Below, one piece after another: positions 10,920 through 19,908 of a stretch of DNA of 64,000 bases (position 1 is the first letter of the stretch; each line of letters opens with the position of its first letter). The notes beneath the pieces were generated by a model. It saw only the letters and a list, made by a program, of their open reading frames with translations, was not told where the DNA came from and searched no databases. Both the position numbers and the translations under genes were made by a program. Origin of the DNA: Nannocystis pusilla (GTDB lineage: Bacteria; Myxococcota_A; Polyangia; Nannocystales; Nannocystaceae). The stretch spans positions 328,001 to 392,000 of the forward strand of contig NZ_JAIRAU010000027.1 of the NCBI RefSeq assembly GCF_020073745.1, in the 5' to 3' direction.

Positions 10920-12119
10920 ATGCGCGCGACGATCCGGAGGTTGGCCGCGCTCGCGCTGACGGCGACGAGCGGCTGCGCCTTCTTCACCGAGCTGACGAGC
11001 GCGGGCGGGGCCGACGCGTCGGCCTTCACCGTCAACATGGAGAAGTACGAGGTGCACAGCATCGACCTCGCGTTCGCGGACGCGGGCGAGCTGTGGTGCC
11101 CGGGCCAGAGCGGCCCGTTCAAGGTGCTGGCGCAGGCGATCGACAAGAAGAAGCCGGGCGAGGCGTTGACGCTCGAGACGGTGGCGCCCACGGCCGAGGC
11201 CAAGGAGGCGCGCGGGAAGATGGACCTGACGGAGTTCGCGCTGGCGGCCCGCGGCGGCTCGGTCGAGCGCGGGGTGTTCCGCGCCACCGACGACTCGTTC
11301 GCGACGCTGCTCGGCTTCGACGTCAAGGCGACGTACCGTCTCGACAGCACCAAGGAGGTGGTGCGTCACTTCGACCCGGAGTACTCGTGCATCACGGCCG
11401 TCGGGGCCGCGGGGTCGACCGGGGCCCAGGGCCAGGACGGGCCGTGGGGCGAGGACCGCGGCGGCGCGGGCGGCCAGGGCGGCGCCGGCGGGCCCGGTGC
11501 CCCGGGGCCGCGGCTCACGGCCCACGTCACGATCGTGCGCACGCCGAAGTACGAGAAGGCGGGGCTCATCCGGATCACCGGCGACCGCGAGCAGATGACG
11601 TTGTTCGATCTGGCGAAGGGCGTCACCGTCGTGGCTCGCGGCGGCGAGGGCGGGCGCGGCGGCGTCGGGGGCCAGGGCGGGGCCGGCAGCGATCCGGGGG
11701 GAGCCGGCGGCGCGGGTGGCAACGGCGGCGAGGGCGGACCGGGGGGCGCCGGCGGCGAGGTGTTGCTGATCGTCGACGACCGCTATCCCGAGCTGGCGCG
11801 GATCGTGGGGATCGACGTCGCGGGCGGGCCTCCGGGCGCGGGCGGGGACGGCGGCTACGGCGGCGTGGGCGGGCCTGCGCCGTCGGTCTGCAGCAAGTGC
11901 GAGACGCGGCCGCCCGGGGCGGACGGACCGGGGGGGGCCGCGGGACGCGACGGATCGGTGAGCGGCCGCGCGGGTCGCAGCGAGGTGCGCGCGGAGGACG
12001 TCTCGCGGGTGTTCGCGTCGCTGCCGCCGGGGCTGCGGCTGCGCGGCGAGGCGCGGGTGATGAGCCCGCCGCCGGGGCCGCCGGGCCCGCCGGTCAAGCC
12101 GCCGAAGCGGCGGCGGTGA
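10920..12119 (+). CDS. Collagen-like glycine-rich surface lipoprotein
   Basis: A 399-residue lipoprotein with lipobox TSGC (Cys19). A globular N-terminal region of about 140 residues is followed by two Gly-rich stretches of irregular Gly-X-Y type (about 165-200 and 245-285), then a third before a Pro-rich, Arg-ending tail. Between the Gly stretches lie compact segments (VTIVRTPKYEKAGLIRITG, LLIVDDRYPEL). GTG 10914 in the same frame overlaps the previous stop and is an alternative start. The arrangement suggests a surface filament or stalk anchored in the outer membrane. The function is not known. Confidence 0.78.
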   Translation: MRATIRRLAALALTATSGCAFFTELTSAGGADASAFTVNMEKYEVHSIDLAFADAGELWCPGQSGPFKVLAQAIDKKKPGEALTLETVAPTAEAKEARGKMDLTEFALAARGGSVERGVFRATDDSFATLLGFDVKATYRLDSTKEVVRHFDPEYSCITAVGAAGSTGAQGQDGPWGEDRGGAGGQGGAGGPGAPGPRLTAHVTIVRTPKYEKAGLIRITGDREQMTLFDLAKGVTVVARGGEGGRGGVGGQGGAGSDPGGAGGAGGNGGEGGPGGAGGEVLLIVDDRYPELARIVGIDVAGGPPGAGGDGGYGGVGGPAPSVCSKCETRPPGADGPGGAAGRDGSVSGRAGRSEVRAEDVSRVFASLPPGLRLRGEARVMSPPPGPPGPPVKPPKRRR

Positions 12120-12136
12120 CGGGGGAAGGGAGGATG

Positions 12137-12327
12137 CCTGTCCGTTGGGACATGTCCCGGAAGGCGGGGCTCGCCGGCGCGGAGGGGGCGGAACTGTCCG
12201 TGGCGACATGCGCCGGAGCGGCGGCCGGAGACGAGCGACTTGCGGCGGCCTCAAGTGAGGCGAAGGACATGTTCATGGGGGCATGTGCGAATCGACTTGT
12301 CGCCGAGGACATGTTCTATGGAGCATG
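12137..12327. repeat. 14-bp-periodic CATG arrays between convergent genes
   Basis: First cluster: CCTG 12137, CATG 12151, then ACTG 12193 and CATG 12207, which keep the same 14-bp phase across a 42-bp gap. Second cluster: CATG 12268, 12282, CTTG 12296, CATG 12310, 12324, all 14 apart. Together they fill most of the gap between the collagen-like lipoprotein and the sigma-factor gene, which converge. Confidence 0.82.
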
Positions 12328-12340
12328 TCCGATGAGCCGC

Positions 12341-13312
12341 TCACCGGGGCTTGCCGGGGGCGGCGGGCGTGCCGGGCTCGCGCAGCAGCGTCGGCAGGGT
12401 GATGTCGAGGCGGCTGTCGATCAGCCGCATGATGCTGTCGAGCTCGGAGGCGGGGACGTGGAGGCGGCGGCCGAGGGCGCGGCGGGTGTGCTCCAGCACC
12501 GACCGGCGGGCGCCGTCGATCCAGCGCGCGGTGGTCGAGCGGTGGACGCCGTAGAACTCGGCGAGGCGGTCGATGCTGAGGCCGTCGAGGGCGTGCTGGC
12601 GCAGGAGGACGCGCTCGCGGTCGGTCAGCGCGGCGACGGCCTCGCGGAAGGCCTGCTTGAACGCCTCGCGGTAGTGCCGCTTGAAGTGCTCGAGCTCGGG
12701 GCCGGCGTCGGCGGGCATCAGGGCCGCGATCGCGTCGTCGTCGCCGGAGACCTCGCGCTGCGGGCGGCCGAGGAGGCGCAGCGTCTCGCGCGTGGCGACC
12801 ACGCGGATCCACGCGCGCAGGCTGCCGCGGCCGGAGTACTCGGCGAGTCGCGCGTGCGACTCGTCGGCGGCCGAGGGGCGCGGCATGAGCAGGCGCTCGC
12901 GCACGATCTGCTGCAGGTCGGTCTGCTGCGAGGCCGTGGCGCCGCGCCGGGCGGCCGCGCGCTCGACGATCGGGACGAGCAGGCGATCGAAGCCGGCGAG
13001 GGCCCTGGGGTCGCCGTCGACGCAGGCGCACGCGAGGTACAGGTCGCCGACGCAGAGCTCGGCGAGCGCGGCCTCCGCGGGCCGGTCCGCGGCGAGCCGG
13101 GGCGCCAGGGCGGCGACGAACCGGGGCGCCGGCAACGACAGCCCCGGCCAGGCGCGCTCGGCCGCGGCGACGGCGTCGGCCAGCGCGCGGCCGAGACCGG
13201 GCGTGAATTTCAGGTCGGGTCGGGCCGCGGCGAGCTCTGCGGCGAGCGCGTCGGGGCCGGGCGCGTCGCGTTCGCGCGCACCCGCGCCGGTCTCCTCGCG
13301 CCCGGTGACCAT
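12341..13312 (-). CDS. Sigma-70-family RNA polymerase sigma factor
   Basis: A 323-residue sigma factor of a type seen next to Ser/Thr kinases in Nannocystis-like myxobacteria. A helical N-terminal extension of about 100 residues precedes a region-2-like part (ILVPIVERAAARRG, then LQQIVRERLLMP and GRGSLRAWIRVVATRETLRLL). A C-terminal region 4 follows: LTDRERVLLRQHALDGLSID, then FYGVHRSTTARWIDGARRSV as helix-turn-helix. ATG 13312 was chosen; a GTG at 13363 in frame would overlap the divergent kinase start. It lies 38 bases from the kinase gene, whose N-terminus carries an anti-sigma-type zinc finger, so the two probably form a regulatory pair. Confidence 0.85.
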   Translation of the reverse strand: MVTGREETGAGARERDAPGPDALAAELAAARPDLKFTPGLGRALADAVAAAERAWPGLSLPAPRFVAALAPRLAADRPAEAALAELCVGDLYLACACVDGDPRALAGFDRLLVPIVERAAARRGATASQQTDLQQIVRERLLMPRPSAADESHARLAEYSGRGSLRAWIRVVATRETLRLLGRPQREVSGDDDAIAALMPADAGPELEHFKRHYREAFKQAFREAVAALTDRERVLLRQHALDGLSIDRLAEFYGVHRSTTARWIDGARRSVLEHTRRALGRRLHVPASELDSIMRLIDSRLDITLPTLLREPGTPAAPGKPR

Positions 13313-13350
13313 GTCGCCGGTGATATCGTGCCCGGGTCGGGCGAGCAACG

Positions 13351-16300
13351 ATGCCGTCGCCACCGGTGAGCGCCTGTCTGGGCACGGAGACGCTGCTCGA
13401 GCTCGTCGAGGGCCGGGCCGCAGAGGCCACGCGCGCGCGGGTGGAGGCCCACGCGTCGCGCTGCGAGGCGTGCCGGCAGCTGCTCTCGGAGCTGGCGAGC
13501 GACGTCACCGAGGCGCCGACGCGCGACGGCGGCGCGCCGGCGCGCACGCCGACGCCGACGCCGCAGCGCGAGGGGGAGGCGGCGAGCGAGGCGAGCCTGC
13601 CGCTGCTGCCGGGGGCGCGCGTGGGCCGCTACGTCGTGATGTCGCTGCTCGGCGCCGGCGGGATGGGGGTGGTCTACGCGGCGCACGACCCCGAGCTGGG
13701 CCGGCCGGTGGCGCTCAAGCTGCTGCGCCCGCACCCCGACGGGCCGCGCCGCGAGCTCGAGGATCGCCTGCGCCGCGAGGCCCAGGCGATGGCCCGGCTG
13801 TCGCACCCGAACGTCGCGGCGATCCACGACGTGGGCCGGATCGGCGACCGGATCTTCATCGCCATGGAGCTGATCCGCGGCCAGACGCTGGCGGCCTGGT
13901 TGCGCGCGGGGCCGCGATCGCGGTGGGAGATCCTCGCGCGCTTCCTGCTCGCCGGCCGCGGGCTGGCGGCCGCCCACGCGGCCGGGCTGGTCCACCGCGA
14001 CTTCAAGCCCGAGAACGTGCTCGTGACCGACGACGGCCAGGTGCGCGTGGTCGACTTCGGCCTCGCGCGCGCCAGCGGCGACGAACCACTCGCGATCACC
14101 GAGCCCGCGGCCGAGGGGACGCCTCTGGCCGATCTGACGGCGACGGGGGCGGTGCTGGGGACGCCGAGCTACATGGCGCCGGAGCAGCACGCGGGCCGAC
14201 CGGCCGAGGCGCGCTCGGATCAGTTCAGCTTCTGCGTCGCGCTGTACACGGCGCTGTACGGCCAGCGGCCGTTCGCGGGCGACACCGTCGAGTCGCTGGC
14301 GCTCGCGGTCCGCGACGGCCGGCTGGCGCAGGTGCCCCGCGGGGCCCGGGTGCCGCGACACCTGCGACGGGCGCTGCTGCGCGGGCTGGCGGTCGCGCCG
14401 GCCGATCGGTTCCCGACGATGGACGCGCTGCTGGCCGCGCTCGCGCGCGAGCCCGGTCGTCGGCTCGCGGCGGCGGCGCTCGTCGTCGGCGCGGCGGGGC
14501 TGCTCGCGGGCCTCGTGTACGCCTACGCGGCCGAGCCCGGGCTGTGCCGCGGCGCCGCGCGCCACCTCGCGGGCGTGTGGGACGGCGAGCGCCGCGAGCA
14601 GGTGACGCACGCGCTGACGCAGGCCGGGGCGCTGCCGGCCGCGGTGGCCGAGCTGGCGGGCAGCCTCGACGACTACGCCGCGCGCTGGGTGGCGATGCGC
14701 ACCGAGGCGTGCGCGGCGACGTGGCTGCACGGCGAGCAGACCGAGGCGCTGCTCGGCCTGCGCACCTCGTGCCTCGACGCCCGCCTGCGCGAGCTGCAGG
14801 CGCTCGGCGATCGCCTGCGGACGGCCGATCGAGCGACCGCCGAGCAGGCCGTGCGCGCGGCGCATCGCCTGTCGGAGCTCGATGGTTGCGCCGACGTCGA
14901 CGCGCTGACGGCCCCGGTGCGGCCTCCCGCCGACCCGCAGACGCGCCGGCAGGTCGAGGCGCTGCGCAGCCGGCTCGCCGAGATCAAGTCGTTCTGGGAC
15001 GCCGGCCGCTACCGCGAGGGGCTGGCGCGCGCCCAGGCGCTGACCCCGGAGGCGCGCGCCGTGGGCTACCGCCCGCTCGTGGCCGAGGCGCTGTACTTCG
15101 AGGGCGTCCTCGCCGACGAGCTCGGCGAGTTCGACGCGGCCGTGCGCGCGCTCGAGGCCGCGGTCTGGTCGGCCGAGGCGAGCGGCCACGACGTCGTCAT
15201 GGCCGAGGCGCTGATCGCCCTGATGTGGATCAAGGCGATCGAGCAGGCCCGCCACGACGAACTGCCGGCGATCGAGGGTCGCGTGACCGCGGCGCTCGAG
15301 CGGCTCGGTCGCCCGCGCCGGCGCGAGGCGTCGTTCCTGTCGATGCGCGGGCGCGTCGCCCTCGATCGCGGCGATTTCACCGCGGCCGAGGCCGACTTGA
15401 AGGAGGCGCTGGCGATCCTCGAGCGCCGCTTCGGCGCCGACGATCTGCGCACCCTCGAGATCGTGTTCTTCCTCGCCGGCGTGGCCATCCAGCGCACCGA
15501 CGCCGGGACCGCCTTGCCGCTGCTCGAGCGGGTGCTGGCCGGGCAGCGGCGGGTGTACGGCGACGAACATCCGGACGTCGCCGTCACGCTCGAGACCTAC
15601 GGCGCGGCGCTCTACGGCGTCCACCGCTACGACGAGGCCGAGGCGGCGTACGAGCAGGCGCTGGCGATCTACCAGCGCGAGCTCGGCCCGAACCATTTCA
15701 GGATCGCCACCGTGCTGCACAACCTCGGGCTCGTGCACGCGTGGCAGGGCCGCGAGGAGGACGAGATCGATCGCCTGCGCCAGGCCGCGAGCCTGAGCGA
15801 GCGCGAGCTCGGGGCCGATCACCCGCACACGGGCGACGTGCTGGCGGGGCTGGCGGGGGCGCTGTCGCGGGCCGGCCGGCACGGCGAGGCGGAGGCGATG
15901 TACCGGCGGGCGCTGGCGTCGCTGCGGGCCAGCGTCGGCCCCGAGCACTACATGATCGGCGACGCCCTGTTCGGGCTCGGCGAGCTCGAGGTCGAGCTCG
16001 GCCGCTACGAGGACGCGAAGCGATCGATCACGCAGAGCGTGGTGATCTCCCGCAAGGCCCGCGGCGACGCCTACAGCGGGGCCGACGAGCTGCGCGTGCT
16101 CGGCGACATCGAGTACCGCCTCGGCCGGCCCGAGCGCTCGGTCGAGCTGCTCGAGCAGGCGGTGGCGCTGCAAGATCCGAACGCCGACCCCGGCCTGGTC
16201 GCGTGGACCCGCGGGCTCTTGGCCCGCGCCCTCCACGACGCCGGCCGCGACCGCGCCCGCGCCCGCGCGCTCCTCGACGAGGCGTGGCGTCACATCCGGG

Positions 16301-16377
16301 CCGACGAGCGGATGGAGGACGAGCGCGCGACGCTGGAGCGGTGGATCCAGGCCCGCGGCCTGCGACCGCCGGCGTGA
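13351..16377 (+). CDS. Ser/Thr protein kinase with N-terminal anti-sigma zinc finger and TPRs
   Basis: A 1008-residue transmembrane kinase. Residues 9-48 form a putative anti-sigma zinc-finger helix pair with HASRCEAC (His34, Cys38, Cys41). After a Pro/Thr linker comes a complete Hanks-type kinase domain: GAGGMGVVY at 101-109, Lys123, HRD 215-217 with Lys219 and Asn222, DFG 235-237, and an APE motif. A single membrane helix at about 372-393 is followed by a roughly 600-residue extracytoplasmic part containing tetratricopeptide repeats (about 530-960). The divergent sigma factor is the obvious partner: the zinc finger may hold it at the membrane until the kinase responds to a ligand bound by the TPRs. 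That model is inference; the domains are clear. Confidence 0.93.
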   Translation: MPSPPVSACLGTETLLELVEGRAAEATRARVEAHASRCEACRQLLSELASDVTEAPTRDGGAPARTPTPTPQREGEAASEASLPLLPGARVGRYVVMSLLGAGGMGVVYAAHDPELGRPVALKLLRPHPDGPRRELEDRLRREAQAMARLSHPNVAAIHDVGRIGDRIFIAMELIRGQTLAAWLRAGPRSRWEILARFLLAGRGLAAAHAAGLVHRDFKPENVLVTDDGQVRVVDFGLARASGDEPLAITEPAAEGTPLADLTATGAVLGTPSYMAPEQHAGRPAEARSDQFSFCVALYTALYGQRPFAGDTVESLALAVRDGRLAQVPRGARVPRHLRRALLRGLAVAPADRFPTMDALLAALAREPGRRLAAAALVVGAAGLLAGLVYAYAAEPGLCRGAARHLAGVWDGERREQVTHALTQAGALPAAVAELAGSLDDYAARWVAMRTEACAATWLHGEQTEALLGLRTSCLDARLRELQALGDRLRTADRATAEQAVRAAHRLSELDGCADVDALTAPVRPPADPQTRRQVEALRSRLAEIKSFWDAGRYREGLARAQALTPEARAVGYRPLVAEALYFEGVLADELGEFDAAVRALEAAVWSAEASGHDVVMAEALIALMWIKAIEQARHDELPAIEGRVTAALERLGRPRRREASFLSMRGRVALDRGDFTAAEADLKEALAILERRFGADDLRTLEIVFFLAGVAIQRTDAGTALPLLERVLAGQRRVYGDEHPDVAVTLETYGAALYGVHRYDEAEAAYEQALAIYQRELGPNHFRIATVLHNLGLVHAWQGREEDEIDRLRQAASLSERELGADHPHTGDVLAGLAGALSRAGRHGEAEAMYRRALASLRASVGPEHYMIGDALFGLGELEVELGRYEDAKRSITQSVVISRKARGDAYSGADELRVLGDIEYRLGRPERSVELLEQAVALQDPNADPGLVAWTRGLLARALHDAGRDRARARALLDEAWRHIRADERMEDERATLERWIQARGLRPPA

Positions 16378-16382
16378 GCGGG

Positions 16383-16470
16383 CGTGTCCCTCAGGGCATG
16401 TTTAACAGGGCATGCTCGGGAGGGCATGTGCGAGAGACCATGGCCCCAGCGACATGTCCCCGGCGACATG
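16383..16470. repeat. 14-bp-periodic CATG array, 7 units
   Basis: Centres CGTG 16383, then CATG at 16397, 16411, 16425, 16439, 16453 and 16467: seven in a row without a phase slip. Units include TGTCCCTCAGGGCA and TGCTCGGGAGGGCA, which fold as 5-bp hairpins. It occupies the gap between the convergent kinase and terpene-synthase genes and is the longest uninterrupted run of CATG centres in the window. Confidence 0.9.
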
Positions 16471-16487
16471 TCTTGCGCGCGCCGGGC

Positions 16488-17456
16488 TCACACGTACTCG
16501 ATCTCGATCGCCAGGCCCGGGCCGGAGGGCAGGCGGGTGACGAGCGCGCCGGTCGAGTGCCAGCGGGCGAAGCCGTGACACAGCGACTGCACTGCGCGCA
16601 GCCAACGGGTCACGGCCTCGCTGCGCGGGAACTCGGCGCGCAGCAGCTGCGACGCGCCGGTGAGGCCGCACAGGCTCTCGTCGTGCAGCGCCTCGATTTC
16701 GGCGGCGGCGGCGGCGGGGCTCAGGCCCTCGTTGCGGAGCATGCAGCCGAGCAGGTTGGGGCGGTGCGAGGCGAGGTCCTCGGCGACGCCGACGAGGTCG
16801 TCCTGGACGGCGACGAGGCGGGCGGCGTAGCGGCGGACCGCGGCGTGGGCGGGGTGGCTACGCACGGCCAGCGGGAGCGGACAGTCGCCGACGTACTCGA
16901 GGAAGTCGATCGCCGGGGCCACGCCGACGCTGGCGACGCGGGTCGGCAGCAGGTCCTGGCGGGTCGGGTAGGCGACGTCGGCGGCGATCTTGGCGCGCCA
17001 GTGGGTCTCGCAGCGGCTGGCCTCGAGCCAGTCGGCGAGGTGCTCGGCCAGGCGGCCACACCAGGCCGGGCCCATCGCGGCGCGACAGCGGCGGGCGACC
17101 TCCCACCAGCCGCGCAGGGCCGCGGGGACGCTCTCGGGCAGGTTGTCGCTGCCGCGGACGGCGGCCAGGAGGTCGGCCTCGGCGAACCCGCCGTCCTCAC
17201 CGAGGACGGCCCAGAAGGTCAAGAACCGCAGGGCGGTCGCGGCCCGCTGGGGGTCGCCGGCGATGGTCGGCCATCCGCCGAGGCGGGCCACCGCCAGTCC
17301 GCGGAAGCCGGACGCCCCGAGCAGGCGCGGGCCCGGGCTCAGGACCTCCTGCAGGCCGAGGTCCCCCGGCGAGAACCAGGGCAGCGGATAGCGCAGCGTC
17401 ACCTCGATCGCCAGCTCGGCCGTCATCCGTGATCGATCGTCGCGTGGGAATTTCAT
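16488..17456 (-). CDS. Terpene synthase family protein (class I fold), degenerate metal motifs
   Basis: A 322-residue protein of usual length for bacterial class I terpene cyclases. Family landmarks are YPTRQDLLPTRVASVGVAPA (substrate pocket and effector region) and VQDDLVGVAEDLASHRPNLL at about 212-231, which corresponds to the NSE metal triad (ND.xS...E) with Asp for Asn and Gly for Ser. The first metal motif, normally DDxxD, reads FLTFWAVLGEDGG (about 77-89), so both metal sites are atypical. It may be an active but unusual cyclase, or a divergent member with another role. ATG 17456 has no clear ribosome-binding site; ATG 17425 is an alternative. No P450 or methyltransferase gene is beside it, so it looks like an orphan. 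Confidence 0.72.
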   Translation of the reverse strand: MKFPRDDRSRMTAELAIEVTLRYPLPWFSPGDLGLQEVLSPGPRLLGASGFRGLAVARLGGWPTIAGDPQRAATALRFLTFWAVLGEDGGFAEADLLAAVRGSDNLPESVPAALRGWWEVARRCRAAMGPAWCGRLAEHLADWLEASRCETHWRAKIAADVAYPTRQDLLPTRVASVGVAPAIDFLEYVGDCPLPLAVRSHPAHAAVRRYAARLVAVQDDLVGVAEDLASHRPNLLGCMLRNEGLSPAAAAAEIEALHDESLCGLTGASQLLRAEFPRSEAVTRWLRAVQSLCHGFARWHSTGALVTRLPSGPGLAIEIEYV

Positions 17457-17755
17457 GCGAGGAGGGGAGGGAGAGGGGTCCGCCCCGGGCGTCGGACCGG
17501 CGGTCTCCGGCCCGACGCCCGAGACCGGCGCTCCGGGGTCAGGAGCGCCGGCGACTTGTCTGCGGTTGGTCGATGGCCAGGAGGTCGTCGATCCCGTGTG
17601 CGAGCCGGGGTCTCGCCACGAGTCATCCTGCCGATCGACGAGTGAGCGGCGCCACAAGGTCGATCGGATCACAGTGATCGTGCGCCCACGCGACGAGCCC
17701 GTCGCGCGAACAAAATGCGGCTCTTCGACCCCAAATCAGGCCCGCAGGCGCTGAA
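17457..17755. other. Intergenic region, no gene recognised
   Basis: About 300 bases between the 5' side of the terpene-synthase gene and the 3' end of the mechanosensitive channel gene. The part next to the terpene-synthase start is purine-rich on the plus strand. I see no RNA gene, terminator or repeat array here. Confidence 0.45.
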
Positions 17756-18895
17756 TCAGGGTGGTGGCGGTTGAGACCCCGCGGGGGTGGCCGTGGTGTC
17801 GGCGGTCGCGGAGGTCATGTGCACGACCCGGTGCGGGACCGGGATCACCACGCCCTCGCGACGCAGGCGGTTCAGCACGCGCTTGACCATCGTCGAGGTC
17901 AGGGGGTTGCGGTCGACGAAGTTGCGGATCGGGACGTACAGGCGGATCTCGAGCGCCCACTCGCCGACGCGGAAGCGCGGCAGCGAGGGCTCGTCGCGCA
18001 GGCCGGGCAGCTCGGCGCGGGCCAGGCGGACCTCGTCGAGCAGGAGCGCCTCGATCGCCTCGGGGTCGACGTCGAGCCCGACGCGCAGGGCGACCTCGAT
18101 CCACATCGAGGGGTCGGGCCGGCTGTAGTTCGTCATCATCGCCTCGGCCAGGCGCTTGTTGGGGATGTAGATGAGGAGCTCGTCGAGCGTGCGCAGGGTG
18201 GTGGTGCGCCAGCCGATGTCGGCGACGAAGCCCTCCATCTTGGAGCCGTCGATGCTGACGAAGTCGCCGAGGCGGATCTGCCGCGAGGCGCTGAGGTTGA
18301 CCCCGGCGAACACGTTGGCGAGCGTGTCCTGGAAGGCCAGCGCGACCGCGAGGCCGCCGACGCCGAGGGCCGTGAGCGCGGGGAACACCGAGACCCCGAA
18401 CATCCCGAGGATCGCCCCGACGCCGAGCAGCAGCAGCAGCGAGTTGATGATGTACTTGACGAGGGTCGTGCCGCCGCCGGACGGCGACTGGTTGCGGCCG
18501 ACGATCTCAGACACGATCCGCATCAGCGTCAGCGTCACCGACAGCGCCAGCACGGCGGCCGCGATCTTCTCGCCGGCGGCGATCGAGCGCGCCTTCCACG
18601 GCATGTCGGGCATGGCCGCGAGGACGCCGGCGAGGATCGACCACAGCAACGCGCGGTCGCGCAGGCGGGCGGTGACGATGTCGTCGATCGCCCAGTCGTT
18701 GCGGGCGCTGGCGCGGACCAGCAGCGGCAGGACGACGAACCGCAGCACGAGCCCGAGGAGCAGCGCGAACACCAGCTCGGCGGCCACGTCGGCGTAGCCG
18801 CGCGCGGCGCGGGGCAACAGCTCGAGGGCCAACCAGTGCAGCTGCGGCAGCGGAAAGACCGCGTCGTCCATCGGTGCTGAAAAGAACTCGATCAC
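17756..18895 (-). CDS. MscS-family mechanosensitive ion channel
   Basis: A 379-residue small-conductance mechanosensitive channel. Four or so membrane helices precede the pore-lining segment with the typical GVGGLAVALAFQDTLANVFAG pattern (about 185-205), then the cytoplasmic beta domain (IRLGDFVSIDGSKMEGFVADIGWRTT). It releases solutes on hypo-osmotic shock. The GTG at 18895 overlaps the prepilin-peptidase stop by 4 bases (GTGA), implying coupling. ATG 18871 is an alternative that removes eight residues. A long open frame upstream to 19768 in this register is only the shadow of the prepilin-peptidase gene. Confidence 0.9.
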   Translation of the reverse strand: MIEFFSAPMDDAVFPLPQLHWLALELLPRAARGYADVAAELVFALLLGLVLRFVVLPLLVRASARNDWAIDDIVTARLRDRALLWSILAGVLAAMPDMPWKARSIAAGEKIAAAVLALSVTLTLMRIVSEIVGRNQSPSGGGTTLVKYIINSLLLLLGVGAILGMFGVSVFPALTALGVGGLAVALAFQDTLANVFAGVNLSASRQIRLGDFVSIDGSKMEGFVADIGWRTTTLRTLDELLIYIPNKRLAEAMMTNYSRPDPSMWIEVALRVGLDVDPEAIEALLLDEVRLARAELPGLRDEPSLPRFRVGEWALEIRLYVPIRNFVDRNPLTSTMVKRVLNRLRREGVVIPVPHRVVHMTSATADTTATPAGSQPPPP

Positions 18896-19851
18896 GGCGA
18901 AACGAGCGCGGCCCACAGGGCCTCGATGTGCTCGCGCAGGAACATATACTCGAAGGCGGCGAGCGCGAGGAAGGGCCCGAAGGGGACGCGCGCGCCGAGC
19001 ACCCCGGCGTCGGGATCCTCGTCGCCGAGCTCGGGGTCGTCGCCGTGGACCTCGGCCAGCGCGGTGTTGGCCACGCGGCGGCCGAGGAGCAGCATCGGCA
19101 CCGCGACGAGGAGGCCCTGGATCGCCCCGGCCGCGAGCGTCCACATCAGGCCGCGGGCGCCGCCGAACGCCCCGACCATCGCCAGCAGCTTGCCGTCGCC
19201 CAGGCCGAGCGCCTCGATGCCCCGGTAGCGGAGGTATACCCAGCGCAGCCCGGCGATCAGCAGGTACCCGCAGGCCGCCGCGAGCCCGGCCTCGACCACG
19301 CCGACGCCGAGCGTGGCGGGGCTCGCCGCCGCGACCGCGATCCCGAGGCCCGCGATCGGCAGCACGACCTCGTCGGGGATCAGCCACAGATCGAGATCGG
19401 TGTAGGTCGCGATCAAGAGGCCGAGGCCGAACACGAACCACAACAGCCACGCGAGCAGGCCGGGCGGGCCGCCCTGGACCATCGGCCGCAGGACGTACTG
19501 CAGATAGAGCGTGAAGCTCAGGATGCCGCCGAGCAGCTCGACCACGAGGTAGCGCAGGGCGAACGGCTCGCCGCAGCGGCGGCAGCGCCCGCGCAGCAGC
19601 AGGTACGAGAGGACCGGGATGTTGTCGTACCAGGCGATCGGCGTCTCGCACGCCGGGCAGGCCGAGCCCGGACGGACGACCGATAGCCCGCGCGGCAGGC
19701 GCCAGATCGCCACGTTGGCGAAGCTGCCCCACAGCGTGCCCCACAAGAAGGCCATCCAGGGCGCCCACGGAGCCATCAGGGCCTTCACCAGCACCGGATC
19801 GATCTCGACGAGGTCGAGGGTGGGCTGGCCTTGCAGGAACGGCTCGAGCAT
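18892..19851 (-). CDS. pilD: Prepilin peptidase (A24 family)
   Basis: A 319-residue integral membrane aspartic protease that cleaves and N-methylates type IV prepilins or type II secretion pseudopilins. The zinc-binding pairs CPAC (65, 68) and CRRC (90, 93) lie in the N-terminal loop. The catalytic aspartates are in TDLDLWLIPDE (Asp152) and GLGDGK (Asp219). The C-terminal 80 residues include an acidic loop (HGDDPELGDEDPDAG) before the last helix, an insertion not found in the standard enzyme. No pilus or secretion genes adjoin it; the only operon partner is the MscS gene. Confidence 0.93.
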   Translation of the reverse strand: MLEPFLQGQPTLDLVEIDPVLVKALMAPWAPWMAFLWGTLWGSFANVAIWRLPRGLSVVRPGSACPACETPIAWYDNIPVLSYLLLRGRCRRCGEPFALRYLVVELLGGILSFTLYLQYVLRPMVQGGPPGLLAWLLWFVFGLGLLIATYTDLDLWLIPDEVVLPIAGLGIAVAAASPATLGVGVVEAGLAAACGYLLIAGLRWVYLRYRGIEALGLGDGKLLAMVGAFGGARGLMWTLAAGAIQGLLVAVPMLLLGRRVANTALAEVHGDDPELGDEDPDAGVLGARVPFGPFLALAAFEYMFLREHIEALWAALVSP

Positions 19852-19908
19852 CGCGTCGGCCCGATCCTACGCGATCCGGCGCGCGCTTGTTCCTGATATC
19901 CTGCGCGC

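Noticed and set aside
16383..16470. CATG array as a CRISPR or phage attachment site
   Set aside because: Units are 14 bp with no long spacers, no cas or integrase gene is near, and the same element recurs across the whole window.
12681..17432. Long plus-strand frame of 1583 residues and the minus-strand frame 13210-16293
   Set aside because: Both are other-frame shadows of the kinase and its neighbours; only the 13351-16377 frame has domain motifs.
18602..18614. Two CATG at 18602 and 18611 as repeat units
   Set aside because: Spacing is 9, not 14, and no further units follow; treated as chance.
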